From the NCBI RefSeq assembly GCF_020991125.1, contig NZ_CP087715.1, forward strand, positions 1,081,501 through 1,145,500: a DNA stretch of 64,000 nt. Reading direction: 5' to 3'. Below the pieces are notes generated by a model. It was not told where the DNA came from, did no database searches, and saw nothing but the letters and a program-made list of their open reading frames with translations. Each line of letters starts with the position of its first letter. Within the stretch, counting starts at the first letter, position 1. The position numbers and the translations under genes were made by a program. This DNA is from Microbulbifer celer (GTDB taxonomy: Bacteria; Pseudomonadota; Gammaproteobacteria; Pseudomonadales; Cellvibrionaceae). Shown here piece after piece: positions 8,401 to 16,042 of this stretch.

Positions 8401-11400
8401 CCTAAACGGCACCCGTACAGGCACTATTTTTTACGGCCTCGACGGCGATGATCAGCTGTACGGATACGGAAGTGGCGATAGTTACCACTTCGCATCCGGG
8501 CATGGTGACGATGTCATTCTCGACCGGGGAGGCATGGATCAGCTGGTTTTCGGTGAAGGAATTACTAAAGACAGCTTGGAGTTTTCCCGAAACACGACCA
8601 GTGTCTGGGTTCATGTAAAGAACCAGGACGGCGGCGATGCCGGTTCGTTGCGTATTGACAACTTCTTTGACTTTGACGGCACGCTGGACTTCGGTGCCGT
8701 TGAATTGATCCGTTTTGCCGACGGAAGCTCACTAGGTCAGTCGGAAATCCTGGAACTACTGGTCCAATCCTCGCTTACTGAAAACGACGATTTAGTGTTT
8801 GGCTCGGCTTCGGGAGATACCATCGACGGGTTGGCGGGCAGTGACTCTGTTCATGGCTTGGCAGGGAATGACCAGATTTCCGGCGGTGCTGGCGATGATG
8901 TGCTGATGGGTGATGACGGCGACGATCTAATCACAGGTGGAATCGGTGACGACAGATTGATTGGTGGACGAGGTAGCGACGTCTACCAGTTTGACGCGGG
9001 ACATGGCAACGACGTGATCGACAATGCCGCCGAAGCGGAGGGCAAGCGCGATCGTGTGGTCTTTGGCCAAGGCATCGTCCCGAGTGCGGTGGACTTAGAG
9101 CGTCTCGGTGACGATCTGTTGATCCAGACTTCAACCAACGACAGTATTCGCTTGGCCAACTACTTCCGAAGCGAGGCGGCAGATGGTACTGCGGTTGATG
9201 AGATCTTATTTGATGACGGTACCGTGTGGGGTATCGAAGATGTCAAGTCTCTGGTGTTGCAGGCCAGCGATGACAGCGACGTGATCAAAGGATATGGCTC
9301 CAACGATACCCTTGATGGGCTTGCGGGAGATGATCAACTGTTTGGGTACGCGGGTGAAGATACGCTGTCTGGTGGCGATGGATCAGACTCCCTGGATGGC
9401 GGCCTGGGTGATGACCAGCTCTTCGGCAATGACGGAAATGACGAGTTGCGTGGTGATGAAGGCAGCGACCTCCTGAATGGCGGCGCCGGCGATGACCGCT
9501 TATACGGCGGCGCCGGCGAAGATACTTTGCTCGGCGGCGCAGGGCAGGACCTTCTGAGGGGCGATACGGGCAATGACACACTGCGTGGAGGCGACGGCGA
9601 TGACGCGCTGACCGCCGGCGCCGGAAACGACCTCCTTGCGGGTGGTAAGGGCAATGACCATCTCGATGGCGGTACCGGCACCAACCGTTACCTGTTCGCC
9701 AGAGGGGATGGTCAGGACGTCATTTCCGATGCTTACGATGATGTAGTGACCATCTATGTATCGGATCTCTCACTGGACGGGCTGGTGTTTCGGCGCAACG
9801 GTACCGACCTGGAGGTTACTTTCCAGGACAGTGTCGGAGATCAATTGACCCTGACTTCTTTCTTCCCCGAGGAGACCCCGATAGTCGGTATCCGCGTGGA
9901 GTATGGCGCGGGGCTGTCAACTGCAATTGACCCGGCTCAGTTGCGTCTGCTCACTCTCGAAGGCACGGGAGCGGCGGATCTGATCCGCGCGTATTCCAGC
10001 GACGACTCCATTGAAGCGCTGGGCGGCGACGATACTGTGTTTGCGGGCGCTGGTAATGATCATCTGCAGGGTGGCGATGGCAATGACACCTTATTTGCAG
10101 GCGATGGAGACGACCTGCTCGAAGGCGGTACCGGGAATGACCGGCTCGAAGGCGGTGAGGGTAGTGACCGGTATCAATTCAGCACAGGGTGGGGCGAGGA
10201 TTTGATCACAGACACCGCTGGCAGCGACAGCGTGTATTTCTCCGATGTTGAGCCTGCCGATTTGCAGTTACGCCGTGATGGATTCGATCTGGTTGTGACC
10301 AATCTGGTTACCGGAGACGAACTGCGTGTGCAGGGGCAGTTTTCCGATCAGGCCGGCATGGCGGGGAAGACCGCAATCGAGCAGTTTGAGTTCCAGGATG
10401 GCTCTATCTGGAATTACGAAGCGATCAAACTGAAGGCGTTGGAAGGCTCTGGGCAGGACGATTCCATATACGGTCACGCTGACGATGACGCAATTATTGC
10501 GGGTGCGGGCGACGATTTTGTCCAGGCTGCTGATGGCAATGACACGGTCGATGGTGGCGACGGTCTCGACACTCTGCACGGAGGAAGTGGTGACGATACG
10601 CTCTCGGGTGGCGGTGGCGACGACCTTCTTCGGGGAGGTGCAGGGAAGGACACCCTCAACGGAGATGCCGGCAACGACAAGCTCTATGGTGACGGAGGTG
10701 AGGATCTGTTGTCCGGCGGTGATGGAAGTGACGAGCTGTACGGAAATGGCCAGCTTTTAGGTGGCGCGGGCGATGACGTGTTGTGGGGCGCCGGAACATT
10801 GCATGGCGGCGATGACAACGATCAGCTTTACGGATCAGGCCTACTTTCCGGCGGCGCGGGTGACGATCTTCTGGAGGGTATCGGAACCCTGGATGGCGGA
10901 GACGGCAACGACGAGCTGCGAGGCCTTGGCTCCGATATCCTAATTGGCGGTGCCGGTGACGATACTCTGATTGCGGATACTGGCACTTGGTCCGGCAGCG
11001 CCAGCACCCTAGCCGGCGGTACCGGCGACGACACGCTCTACGGCTCCTTCGGTGACGATATTTACCAGTTCAATCTCGGCGACGGCCGCGACACGCTGAT
11101 CGAGCGCCGCGACGGCGAGGCTTACGGCAATGTCGATCCATCCATGGATACCCTGCAATTTGGTCCGGGCATTGATGTAGGGGACCTGCAATTTATCCGC
11201 ACCGGCGACGACCTGCAGATTGAGCACAGCAACGGCGCTGATGCGATCACCATCCGCAACTGGTTCCAGGAGCCGACCGACCACTACAAGGTAAACCGCT
11301 TCGAATTTGCCGGCGGCACTCTGCTCACCGCTGCGGATGTGGAGGCGCGCACCGTGACGATGGGAACCGACGCGGCGGAAACGCTGCTGGGTTACCGCGA

Positions 11401-14212
11401 CCTGAACGAGGAGGTTCACGCGGGCGACGGCGACGACAAGGTGTGGGGGCGTACCGGCAACGACGAGATCTACGGTGAGGCCGGCGACGATTACCTGGAC
11501 GGCGAAGAGGGCGATGATCGCCTGTTCGGTGGCGATGGCATTGACAACCTGGTGGGCCGTAGCGGTGACGACTATCTCGTGGGTGGTCTGGGCGGTGACA
11601 CCCTGCAGGGCGGCACCGGGTCCGATCAGTTGTTCGGTCAGGATGGTGAGGACAAGTTGTTCGGCGGTGACGGGGACGATCACCTGGACGGCGGTGCAGA
11701 CGACGACTACTTCGAGGCGGGTGCAGGCAACGACACACTGCTCGGCGGAAGCGGCAACGACCAACTCAGTGGTGGCGTTGGTGACGACCAGTTGAGCGGC
11801 GGCACCGGTGACGACAAGTATGTCTTCGGCGCCGGTGATGGCCACGACGAGATCCTTAACGGCGACGGTGGCTTTGACGGTGTGCTCTTCGCCGGTGGCC
11901 TCACCGAAGAGCGGTTGACTTTTAGCCGCGATGGTGACGATCTGCTGATCCTGGTGGATGACGGCAGTAGCGATAGCGTGCGTGTCCGCGATCATTTCCT
12001 CGGCGGAGATTTTGCTATCGACTGGGTACAACCGGATGGTGGATTTATGATTTCCACTCAGGAGATCAATCAGCGTGTCGAAGGTGGGCAGACCGGCGAG
12101 TACGATAGCGTAATCACCGGTACTACCGACGGAGAACAACTGGTGGGTAGCGCCGGTAGTGACCTGATTGAGGGGCTGGGCGGTGACGATACGGTCTTCG
12201 GCATGGGCGGTGACGATCGTCTCGAAGGCGGCGATGGCGCTGATAGATTGTATGGAGGCAACGGCGGCGGTGTCGGCACCGGCAATGATGTGATTGTTGG
12301 CGGCGCCGGCAACGATGTCCTCAGCGGAGGGGATGGCGACGACCAGCTGTTCGGTGGCGCCGGTGACGATGATTACTACTACGCGGCCGGTCATGGCGTG
12401 GACGTGATCGACAACAGCGGCGGCGGTACGGATGGCGTTTTCTTCGTCGATGGACTGGAGCGCTCCCGCCTCAGTTATCACCGTGACGGCGATGATCTGG
12501 TGATATTGGTTGACGGCGATCTGCAACAGCAGGTGCGTGTTACCGACCACTTCCTCGGTGGCGACTACGCCATCACTTATATCCAGCCCGATGACGGTGG
12601 CTATTCGATCCCGGCAGCCGACCTGGATGCACTGCTGACGCCGATGCCCGATGGCAGCGGAGGCGGCGACAACGGCGGTGGCGAGACCGACCCAGGCGAT
12701 GGTGAGGGTGATGAAGGTTCCGGTGGTGACAGCGAACCGGCACCGGAACCTGGTCTGGGCGGAGACGATACCATTAACGGTACGGCCGCCAGTGACACTC
12801 TGGTGGCAGGTTCCGGCAACGATACCTTGTCCGGCGGCGCTGGCAACGACCGCCTGCTCGGTGGCGAGGGCGACGATGTCTACGTCTTTACCGGCGGGCA
12901 GGACCTGATCGAAGAATCTTCTGGAACGGACACGCTCAAATTTGCTGCAGGCATCACCTTCAACCAGGTAGCCTCCGGCCTGCTCAAGTCCGGAGATGAC
13001 CTGGTACTGCGGGTGGGCGGTGGTACCGACCAGGTGACATTGAAGGATTTCTTCCTCGGCGGCGATGCACTGGTCGAGACCATCGAATTTGAAAGCGGCG
13101 GCCAGTTGACTGCGGAGCAGATATTCGGTGCCTTCGGCCTGCCAGTGCCGGCCCCGCAGGAAGGCTATGCGCAGACATTGGATGGCAGTGCTGGCGACGA
13201 TGCGGCCCTCGATGGGGGAGCAGAAGCCGACCTGATCCGTGGTTTCAACGGCAATGACCAGTTGAGCGGCGCCAGCGGAGATGACCATCTGGAGGGCGGC
13301 AACGGCGCAGATATCCTGAGTGGTGGCAGTGGCGACGATCAGCTGATTGGCGGACGCGGTGACGACCTCTATGTTTTCAACGCCGGGGATGGCCAGGATG
13401 TGATCGACAACACAGGGGGAGGCCTTGATGTACTGCGTTTCGAAGACATCGGTTTCAACGACGTGGCCAGTGGCCTGCAGAAGTCCGGTGACAATCTGGT
13501 GTTGCAGGTGAGTGGCGGTAGTGATCAGGTCACCCTGCGTGACTTCTTCAAAGGGGGCGATCACGCCATCGACCGCATCGAGTTTTCCTCTGGTGGCGAG
13601 TTGACGGCTGATCAGATCTTCGGCGCCTTTGGTCTGAGTAATCCCGACCCGGTGGGGTCGCCAGATTATCAGGGGCTGCCGGACGAGCGCGGTTTTGGCA
13701 CTTTGACAGTGGGTAGTTCGGCAGATGAGATTATTCTCGCTTCTTCCGATGCCGACTTTATTGATGCCGGTGCGGGCAGCGATCAGCTGCACGGAAACCT
13801 CGGTGACGACTATCTTGTCGGTGGTGAAGGCGATGATACCTACCACTTTGCTGCGGGAGGTGGAGTCGATACCATCAATAACTTCTCCAATTCTGCGGGT
13901 AACGACGAGTTGCAGTTTGCCGACGGTATCGACGAGTCAGACTTGTGGTTCCATCGCGATGGTGATGATCTGGTCGTGGATCTGCTCGGCACTCAGGATC
14001 AGGTGCGGGTTCAGGACTGGTACCTGGACCCCGCCAACCAACTGGATGCGGTGCGGACGGATGATGCCGTTATTACGGCCAGTGAAGTGGAGCAATTGGT
14101 AACGGCCATGGCCGCATTTGGCGCTCCCGCCGGTGGCGAGCTCAATTTGACACCGGAAGACCAAAGCCAGGTGAACACAGCGATCGTTGCCGCCTGGCAG
14201 GCCAGTGCCTAG
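5435..14212 (+). CDS. Giant RTX calcium-binding protein, type I secretion substrate
   Basis: This 2,925-residue acidic protein should leave the cell through the exporter encoded upstream and fold in external calcium. I chose ATG 5435 (ribosome site AAGGAGAG) over ATG 5414, which overlaps the companion remnant, because the duplicate at 5030 starts at the same MAM. Residues 1-295 match no domain I know. A first GGxGxDxLx array (about 297-485) includes a TSITYTLSENVEELELTG segment. A linker rich in Glu and Asp precedes about 580-750, which has five EF-hand-like loops (DLDGDGIETL, DRDGNGRISS, DLNGNGISDA). Next is a region found in many large RTX proteins (LPSAKGFGKVHDLRQAM, about 767-980). From 985 on, about ten blocks alternate RTX repeats with a beta-rich module (YxFxxGxGxDxI ... 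GDDLxI ... FF). A Gly/Asp/Glu-rich linker lies near 2403-2440. The tail (LVTAMAAFGAPAGG) resembles known type I signals. No protease, lipase, Ig-like or LapA-type retention module was seen; function unknown. Confidence 0.92.
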   Translation: MAMPTIDQVVSRYLFNQDAPPANLKEEALIRPEGQLGDPIEVDMDEYMTTGGGRFAGVERFNFVRNFLGNFDAKYLGDGNRLAPGTYSTKDLLLAYGLDPNSTLSVSQYYSGVTDSDYAERAYVFGSTEFKINDGAQFVVHPNGFREIVDICVEPVNDNFDYEGGGFLAGITNYLTEDQIDPSGIGRQVPIVFTGSVSSKQNLASDDYTGLDLLNTKTWAEEQASKAYIAANLPHFVGLFSGVLSDLVSNDIITYEDSEGRFVVYDGKGPDNNGIVNPLDLRNFTEILPYKGAVAIGGGGDDIIYGTSFENDELIGGAGNDSLDGGDGADKMVGGLDDDIYVVDHEDDQVIENQNEGTDRVQTSITYTLSENVEELELTGSDNIDGTGNSLDNIIHGNSGDNTLQGEEGTDEIYGLEGQDIIYGGSGDDKIFGGENDDELYGDGGTDQLNGGNGSDTLKGGDGNDILDGEEGADYLYGGSGNDIYAADSEDEITDDDGKGSVYLDGSLLAGGTREEDDPENEYRDSRGNVYVLSGSTLTINDGLTIHNYSKDQSSLNIVLSDEEEEEDESPETDDAENRTSPIVIDLDGDGIETLAVGASYFDLNGDGLSELSGWVGADDGLLVHDRDGNGRISSGAELFGNHSILSSGEAAEHGFQALAEYDSNGDGVVDAQDSAFSTLQVWRDLNGNGISDAGELQSLTDSGVVSISTGYSDSDQVDAHGHEHRQVATVMLSDGTASTAADVWFKVDASRRVNSGDIELTPDVLFLPSAKGFGKVHDLRQAMTLDPDLKNLLADYVSAADDSARDALLDDLIYRWAGAADVDPYSRDPSKIYGHVMDARQLVTLENLVGRPYMGTWCWGERDPNPHGQAAPLLIAEYEEFKRFTAAQILAQTEYAEELDIIQSAFGSDAHGITVAWDQLQGRLETLLASGEAERISGVITVLTDLGTYSPSYRDKRDAAFQAIAASSVDLAPFFDFSSVIGTSEGDSLNGTRTGTIFYGLDGDDQLYGYGSGDSYHFASGHGDDVILDRGGMDQLVFGEGITKDSLEFSRNTTSVWVHVKNQDGGDAGSLRIDNFFDFDGTLDFGAVELIRFADGSSLGQSEILELLVQSSLTENDDLVFGSASGDTIDGLAGSDSVHGLAGNDQISGGAGDDVLMGDDGDDLITGGIGDDRLIGGRGSDVYQFDAGHGNDVIDNAAEAEGKRDRVVFGQGIVPSAVDLERLGDDLLIQTSTNDSIRLANYFRSEAADGTAVDEILFDDGTVWGIEDVKSLVLQASDDSDVIKGYGSNDTLDGLAGDDQLFGYAGEDTLSGGDGSDSLDGGLGDDQLFGNDGNDELRGDEGSDLLNGGAGDDRLYGGAGEDTLLGGAGQDLLRGDTGNDTLRGGDGDDALTAGAGNDLLAGGKGNDHLDGGTGTNRYLFARGDGQDVISDAYDDVVTIYVSDLSLDGLVFRRNGTDLEVTFQDSVGDQLTLTSFFPEETPIVGIRVEYGAGLSTAIDPAQLRLLTLEGTGAADLIRAYSSDDSIEALGGDDTVFAGAGNDHLQGGDGNDTLFAGDGDDLLEGGTGNDRLEGGEGSDRYQFSTGWGEDLITDTAGSDSVYFSDVEPADLQLRRDGFDLVVTNLVTGDELRVQGQFSDQAGMAGKTAIEQFEFQDGSIWNYEAIKLKALEGSGQDDSIYGHADDDAIIAGAGDDFVQAADGNDTVDGGDGLDTLHGGSGDDTLSGGGGDDLLRGGAGKDTLNGDAGNDKLYGDGGEDLLSGGDGSDELYGNGQLLGGAGDDVLWGAGTLHGGDDNDQLYGSGLLSGGAGDDLLEGIGTLDGGDGNDELRGLGSDILIGGAGDDTLIADTGTWSGSASTLAGGTGDDTLYGSFGDDIYQFNLGDGRDTLIERRDGEAYGNVDPSMDTLQFGPGIDVGDLQFIRTGDDLQIEHSNGADAITIRNWFQEPTDHYKVNRFEFAGGTLLTAADVEARTVTMGTDAAETLLGYRDLNEEVHAGDGDDKVWGRTGNDEIYGEAGDDYLDGEEGDDRLFGGDGIDNLVGRSGDDYLVGGLGGDTLQGGTGSDQLFGQDGEDKLFGGDGDDHLDGGADDDYFEAGAGNDTLLGGSGNDQLSGGVGDDQLSGGTGDDKYVFGAGDGHDEILNGDGGFDGVLFAGGLTEERLTFSRDGDDLLILVDDGSSDSVRVRDHFLGGDFAIDWVQPDGGFMISTQEINQRVEGGQTGEYDSVITGTTDGEQLVGSAGSDLIEGLGGDDTVFGMGGDDRLEGGDGADRLYGGNGGGVGTGNDVIVGGAGNDVLSGGDGDDQLFGGAGDDDYYYAAGHGVDVIDNSGGGTDGVFFVDGLERSRLSYHRDGDDLVILVDGDLQQQVRVTDHFLGGDYAITYIQPDDGGYSIPAADLDALLTPMPDGSGGGDNGGGETDPGDGEGDEGSGGDSEPAPEPGLGGDDTINGTAASDTLVAGSGNDTLSGGAGNDRLLGGEGDDVYVFTGGQDLIEESSGTDTLKFAAGITFNQVASGLLKSGDDLVLRVGGGTDQVTLKDFFLGGDALVETIEFESGGQLTAEQIFGAFGLPVPAPQEGYAQTLDGSAGDDAALDGGAEADLIRGFNGNDQLSGASGDDHLEGGNGADILSGGSGDDQLIGGRGDDLYVFNAGDGQDVIDNTGGGLDVLRFEDIGFNDVASGLQKSGDNLVLQVSGGSDQVTLRDFFKGGDHAIDRIEFSSGGELTADQIFGAFGLSNPDPVGSPDYQGLPDERGFGTLTVGSSADEIILASSDADFIDAGAGSDQLHGNLGDDYLVGGEGDDTYHFAAGGGVDTINNFSNSAGNDELQFADGIDESDLWFHRDGDDLVVDLLGTQDQVRVQDWYLDPANQLDAVRTDDAVITASEVEQLVTAMAAFGAPAGGELNLTPEDQSQVNTAIVAAWQASA
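10760..10894 (+). repeat. Three 15-residue repeats inside the RTX array
   Basis: Residues about 1776-1820 break the usual nine-residue spacing. Three consecutive 15-residue units read GGAGDDVLWGAGTLH, GGDDNDQLYGSGLLS and GGAGDDLLEGIGTLD, and a 17-residue unit follows. Each keeps one GGxGxDxL turn and adds a second short turn, which would change the pitch of the calcium-binding beta-roll at this point. Confidence 0.7.
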
Positions 14213-14373
14213 TGGTCCATGCGGAATATTCTGTAACCGATCACTTCGCCACAGACTCCAGGGCGACGCTGCAAAAGCTTGAATTAACGCTGCTAGTCCT
14301 GCGCTTTTTCAACGCCCCCCTGGAGCCTGTGGCTGTGTGCTTTAGTTACCGAATTTTCCGCATGGACCACTAG
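14209..14373. repeat. 165-bp palindromic element with 18-bp terminal inverted repeats (MITE-like)
   Basis: The ends are perfect inverted repeats, CTAGTGGTCCATGCGGAA on the left and its complement on the right; the arms stay partly complementary further in (CTGTAACCGATCAC... and CTTTAGTTACCGAATT). There is no coding capacity. The first four bases CTAG contain the TAG stop of the RTX gene (14210-14212). A half copy in the other orientation lies at 48600-48664. The size, inverted ends and dispersed copies fit a non-autonomous mobile element or a large palindromic terminator-like repeat. A CTAG target duplication cannot be told from the repeat end. Confidence 0.75.
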
Positions 14374-14384
14374 GCGGTAAACTC

Positions 14385-14413
14385 CTTGCCCCGGAGAGCC
14401 ACTCCGGGGCAAG
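14385..14413. repeat. Perfect 12-bp hairpin downstream of the RTX gene
   Basis: CTTGCCCCGGAG and its complement are separated by AGCCA. The stem is very stable, but no T-run follows on either strand, so it is not a standard intrinsic terminator. It may still stop or protect the RTX transcript together with the palindromic element just upstream. Confidence 0.55.
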
Positions 14414-14525
14414 GACGTCAACATCCGGCCTGTGGTGGCACCCACAGCTAGTTGTGAACCCAGGCGGGATCATGACTGAGGGCTCCCCCTATACCTTCGA
14501 TCTTGTGACCCCGTTGGCACCAATA

Positions 14526-14552
14526 GTCGCTTCACACTGTTGAAGCGGCTTT
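14526..14552 (+). terminator. Possible rho-independent terminator before usg
   Basis: AGTCGCTTCA and TGAAGCGGCT form a 10-bp stem (one T-G pair) around a CACTGT loop, followed by TTTG. The T-run is short, so efficiency is doubtful. The position, after the secretion island and before the usg promoter region, is sensible. Confidence 0.4.
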
Positions 14553-14559
14553 GTCATTC

Positions 14560-14624
14560 GGGCCATCCCTGGCCCTCACCCTTTGGGCAGCCTTCGGCTG
14601 TGCAAAACGGCAATCCTGCCGTTT
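14560..14624 (-). repeat. Hairpin cluster upstream of usg, loosely like the A(N)GGA repeats
   Basis: Three small hairpins follow one another: GGGCC-ATCCCT-GGCCC (14560-14575), a CAGCC-TTC-GGCTG stem near 14590-14600, and AAACGGCA-ATCC-TGCCGTTT (14605-14624). Read on the minus strand the first loop is AGGGAT, as in the repeats at 24303, 29005, 30539 and 56501. There is no long outer stem, so kinship is uncertain. Confidence 0.45.
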
Positions 14625-14650
14625 CGTCATTTCTCTCGCATGCGTATAAT
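14622..14650 (+). promoter_or_regulatory. Possible sigma-70 promoter of usg
   Basis: A perfect TATAAT lies at 14645-14650, followed by a GC-rich stretch. The hexamer 17 bases upstream (TTTCGT) is a poor -35. The distance to the usg start is about 90 bases. Confidence 0.35.
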
Positions 14651-14741
14651 CGCCCGCCTTTCCAATTGCACTTTTTGTGTACACTTTATGGCCTTACCCT
14701 TGGGTGGCCCCGGTACACCGTCCTGCTAATGAGTACTCAAT

Positions 14742-15737
14742 ATGACTGAATCCAACCGCGAACTGGTTATCGTCGGCGTCGACGCCACCGCATTTGATGC
14801 GTTGCTGGAGATTCTCGCCGAGCGCAAAACCGTGGCGCCGGCGGACCTGAAGTTGCTGGCCGCGGATGCGGCGGATGCGGATCCGCAGGTGTTTGCCAAT
14901 CGCAGTATTGCGGTGCAGGTGGCAAAGGATTTCACCTTCTCTGAAGGGCAGGTGGTTCTGCTGTTGAACAGTGACGACACGGCGCGCGAAGTGCTGGCGG
15001 CCGCGGAAGCTGCCGGCGCCTGGGTGATCGATGCGGCGGGGATTACCCGTGGCGATGAGAGTGTTGCCCTTGTTCATCCGCTGCTGAACAGTGCCGAGGT
15101 GCAGTCTGGTGAGCGCAATGTAGTCGCGCTGCCGGTGGCCGGGGCGGCGATGGTGGCGGAGGCGTTGTATCCGCTGAAGTCGCAGTTGCATTCGGTGGAG
15201 GTGGTGTTGAATCAGCCGGTTTCCGCGCTGGGTAAATCCGCGGTGGATTCTGCCGCGGCGCAGACCGCGCGAATGTTCAATGGCCAGGAAGCAGAGGTGG
15301 ACCCGACCACGGGTCAGCGTCTTGCCTTCAATCATCTGAGCTCTGCCGAAGCCATTCTGGAGAGCGGCCACAGTTTTGGCGAGTTGGCGTTGGTGCACGA
15401 GTTGCGTCGCCTGTTGGGAGACGAGCTGCTGCTGGATGCCACCATCAACACCACCTCGGTATTTCATGGGCAGCTGGCCAATATCAGCGTGACGTTGAAA
15501 GAGGCGCAGCCTCTGGATACGGTGCGCGGCCTGCTCGCCAATGGTGCGCGCCTGGAGATGCGCGAGCGCCCTTCTGCGGAAGAGGCCGTCGGGGGAGAGA
15601 ACACCTTACTTGGCAGGCTGCGTCAGGGCTTGGTTAGCCCACGGCAGGTTAATTTTTGTGCGGTTTCCGATAATCTTCGGAAAGACGTCGCAATTAATTG
15701 TGCGCAGATTGTCCACTTGTTGCTAAAAATCCATTGA
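14742..15737 (+). CDS. usg: USG-1-like protein, aspartate-semialdehyde dehydrogenase homologue
   Basis: This 331-residue protein has the fold and dimerisation domain of aspartate-semialdehyde dehydrogenase (VNTTSVFHG-type segment NTTSVFHGQLANISV, C-terminal Asd/ArgC region). Where the true enzyme has its nucleophilic Cys (GNCxT) this one reads VVALPVAGAAM, with no Cys, and the N-terminal dinucleotide-binding glycine motif is weak. It therefore probably has no dehydrogenase activity. Such inactive paralogues normally sit between asd and fimV, as here apart from the inserted island. The role in the cell is unknown. It starts at ATG 14742 and ends in LLLKIH. Confidence 0.85.
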   Translation: MTESNRELVIVGVDATAFDALLEILAERKTVAPADLKLLAADAADADPQVFANRSIAVQVAKDFTFSEGQVVLLLNSDDTAREVLAAAEAAGAWVIDAAGITRGDESVALVHPLLNSAEVQSGERNVVALPVAGAAMVAEALYPLKSQLHSVEVVLNQPVSALGKSAVDSAAAQTARMFNGQEAEVDPTTGQRLAFNHLSSAEAILESGHSFGELALVHELRRLLGDELLLDATINTTSVFHGQLANISVTLKEAQPLDTVRGLLANGARLEMRERPSAEEAVGGENTLLGRLRQGLVSPRQVNFCAVSDNLRKDVAINCAQIVHLLLKIH

Positions 15738-15906
15738 TATTTAATACTTAGCGGCCATTCGTAAGGTTTCTCCTTAACTTTGCCCATTTGCATCCAAAAG
15801 CGGTGCTTGGCGTAAAGAATGCCCAACTGCGGCAAAAGGAGGCACTAGGCAACATTGCGGATGGATTGCTGATTAAACGGGGGGCGATTTCATCGCCGGG
15901 GAGTAG

Positions 15907-15934
15907 AGCCCTGCGCCAGCGCACGGGCTTTTTT
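15907..15934 (+). terminator. Rho-independent terminator after usg
   Basis: AGCCC-TGCGC pairs with GCGCA-C-GGGCT (one bulged C), followed by six T residues. It lies in the 305-base gap between usg and fimV, which otherwise shows a small GGCGAT-TTC-ATCGCC hairpin near 15886 and no gene. Confidence 0.65.
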
Positions 15935-16042
15935 GATAATTGATTGTGCAGAAAAACTGCGCAAGTCCGGCATCCGAATAGTGCATTTTGTGTGTTTTTT
16001 GTTCGGGTTCCGGGTAGATTCTAACAATAAAGGGAATCGGTT

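Noticed and set aside
11009-13846. A 945-residue open frame on the minus strand inside the RTX gene
   Set aside because: It is the antisense reading of repetitive GGxGxD codons. It has no start context or family features, while the plus-strand frame is clearly RTX.
6322-14000. CRISPR-like impression from the regular repeats
   Set aside because: The period is 27 bases of coding sequence with drifting copies in one frame. They are RTX nonapeptides, with no equal spacers.
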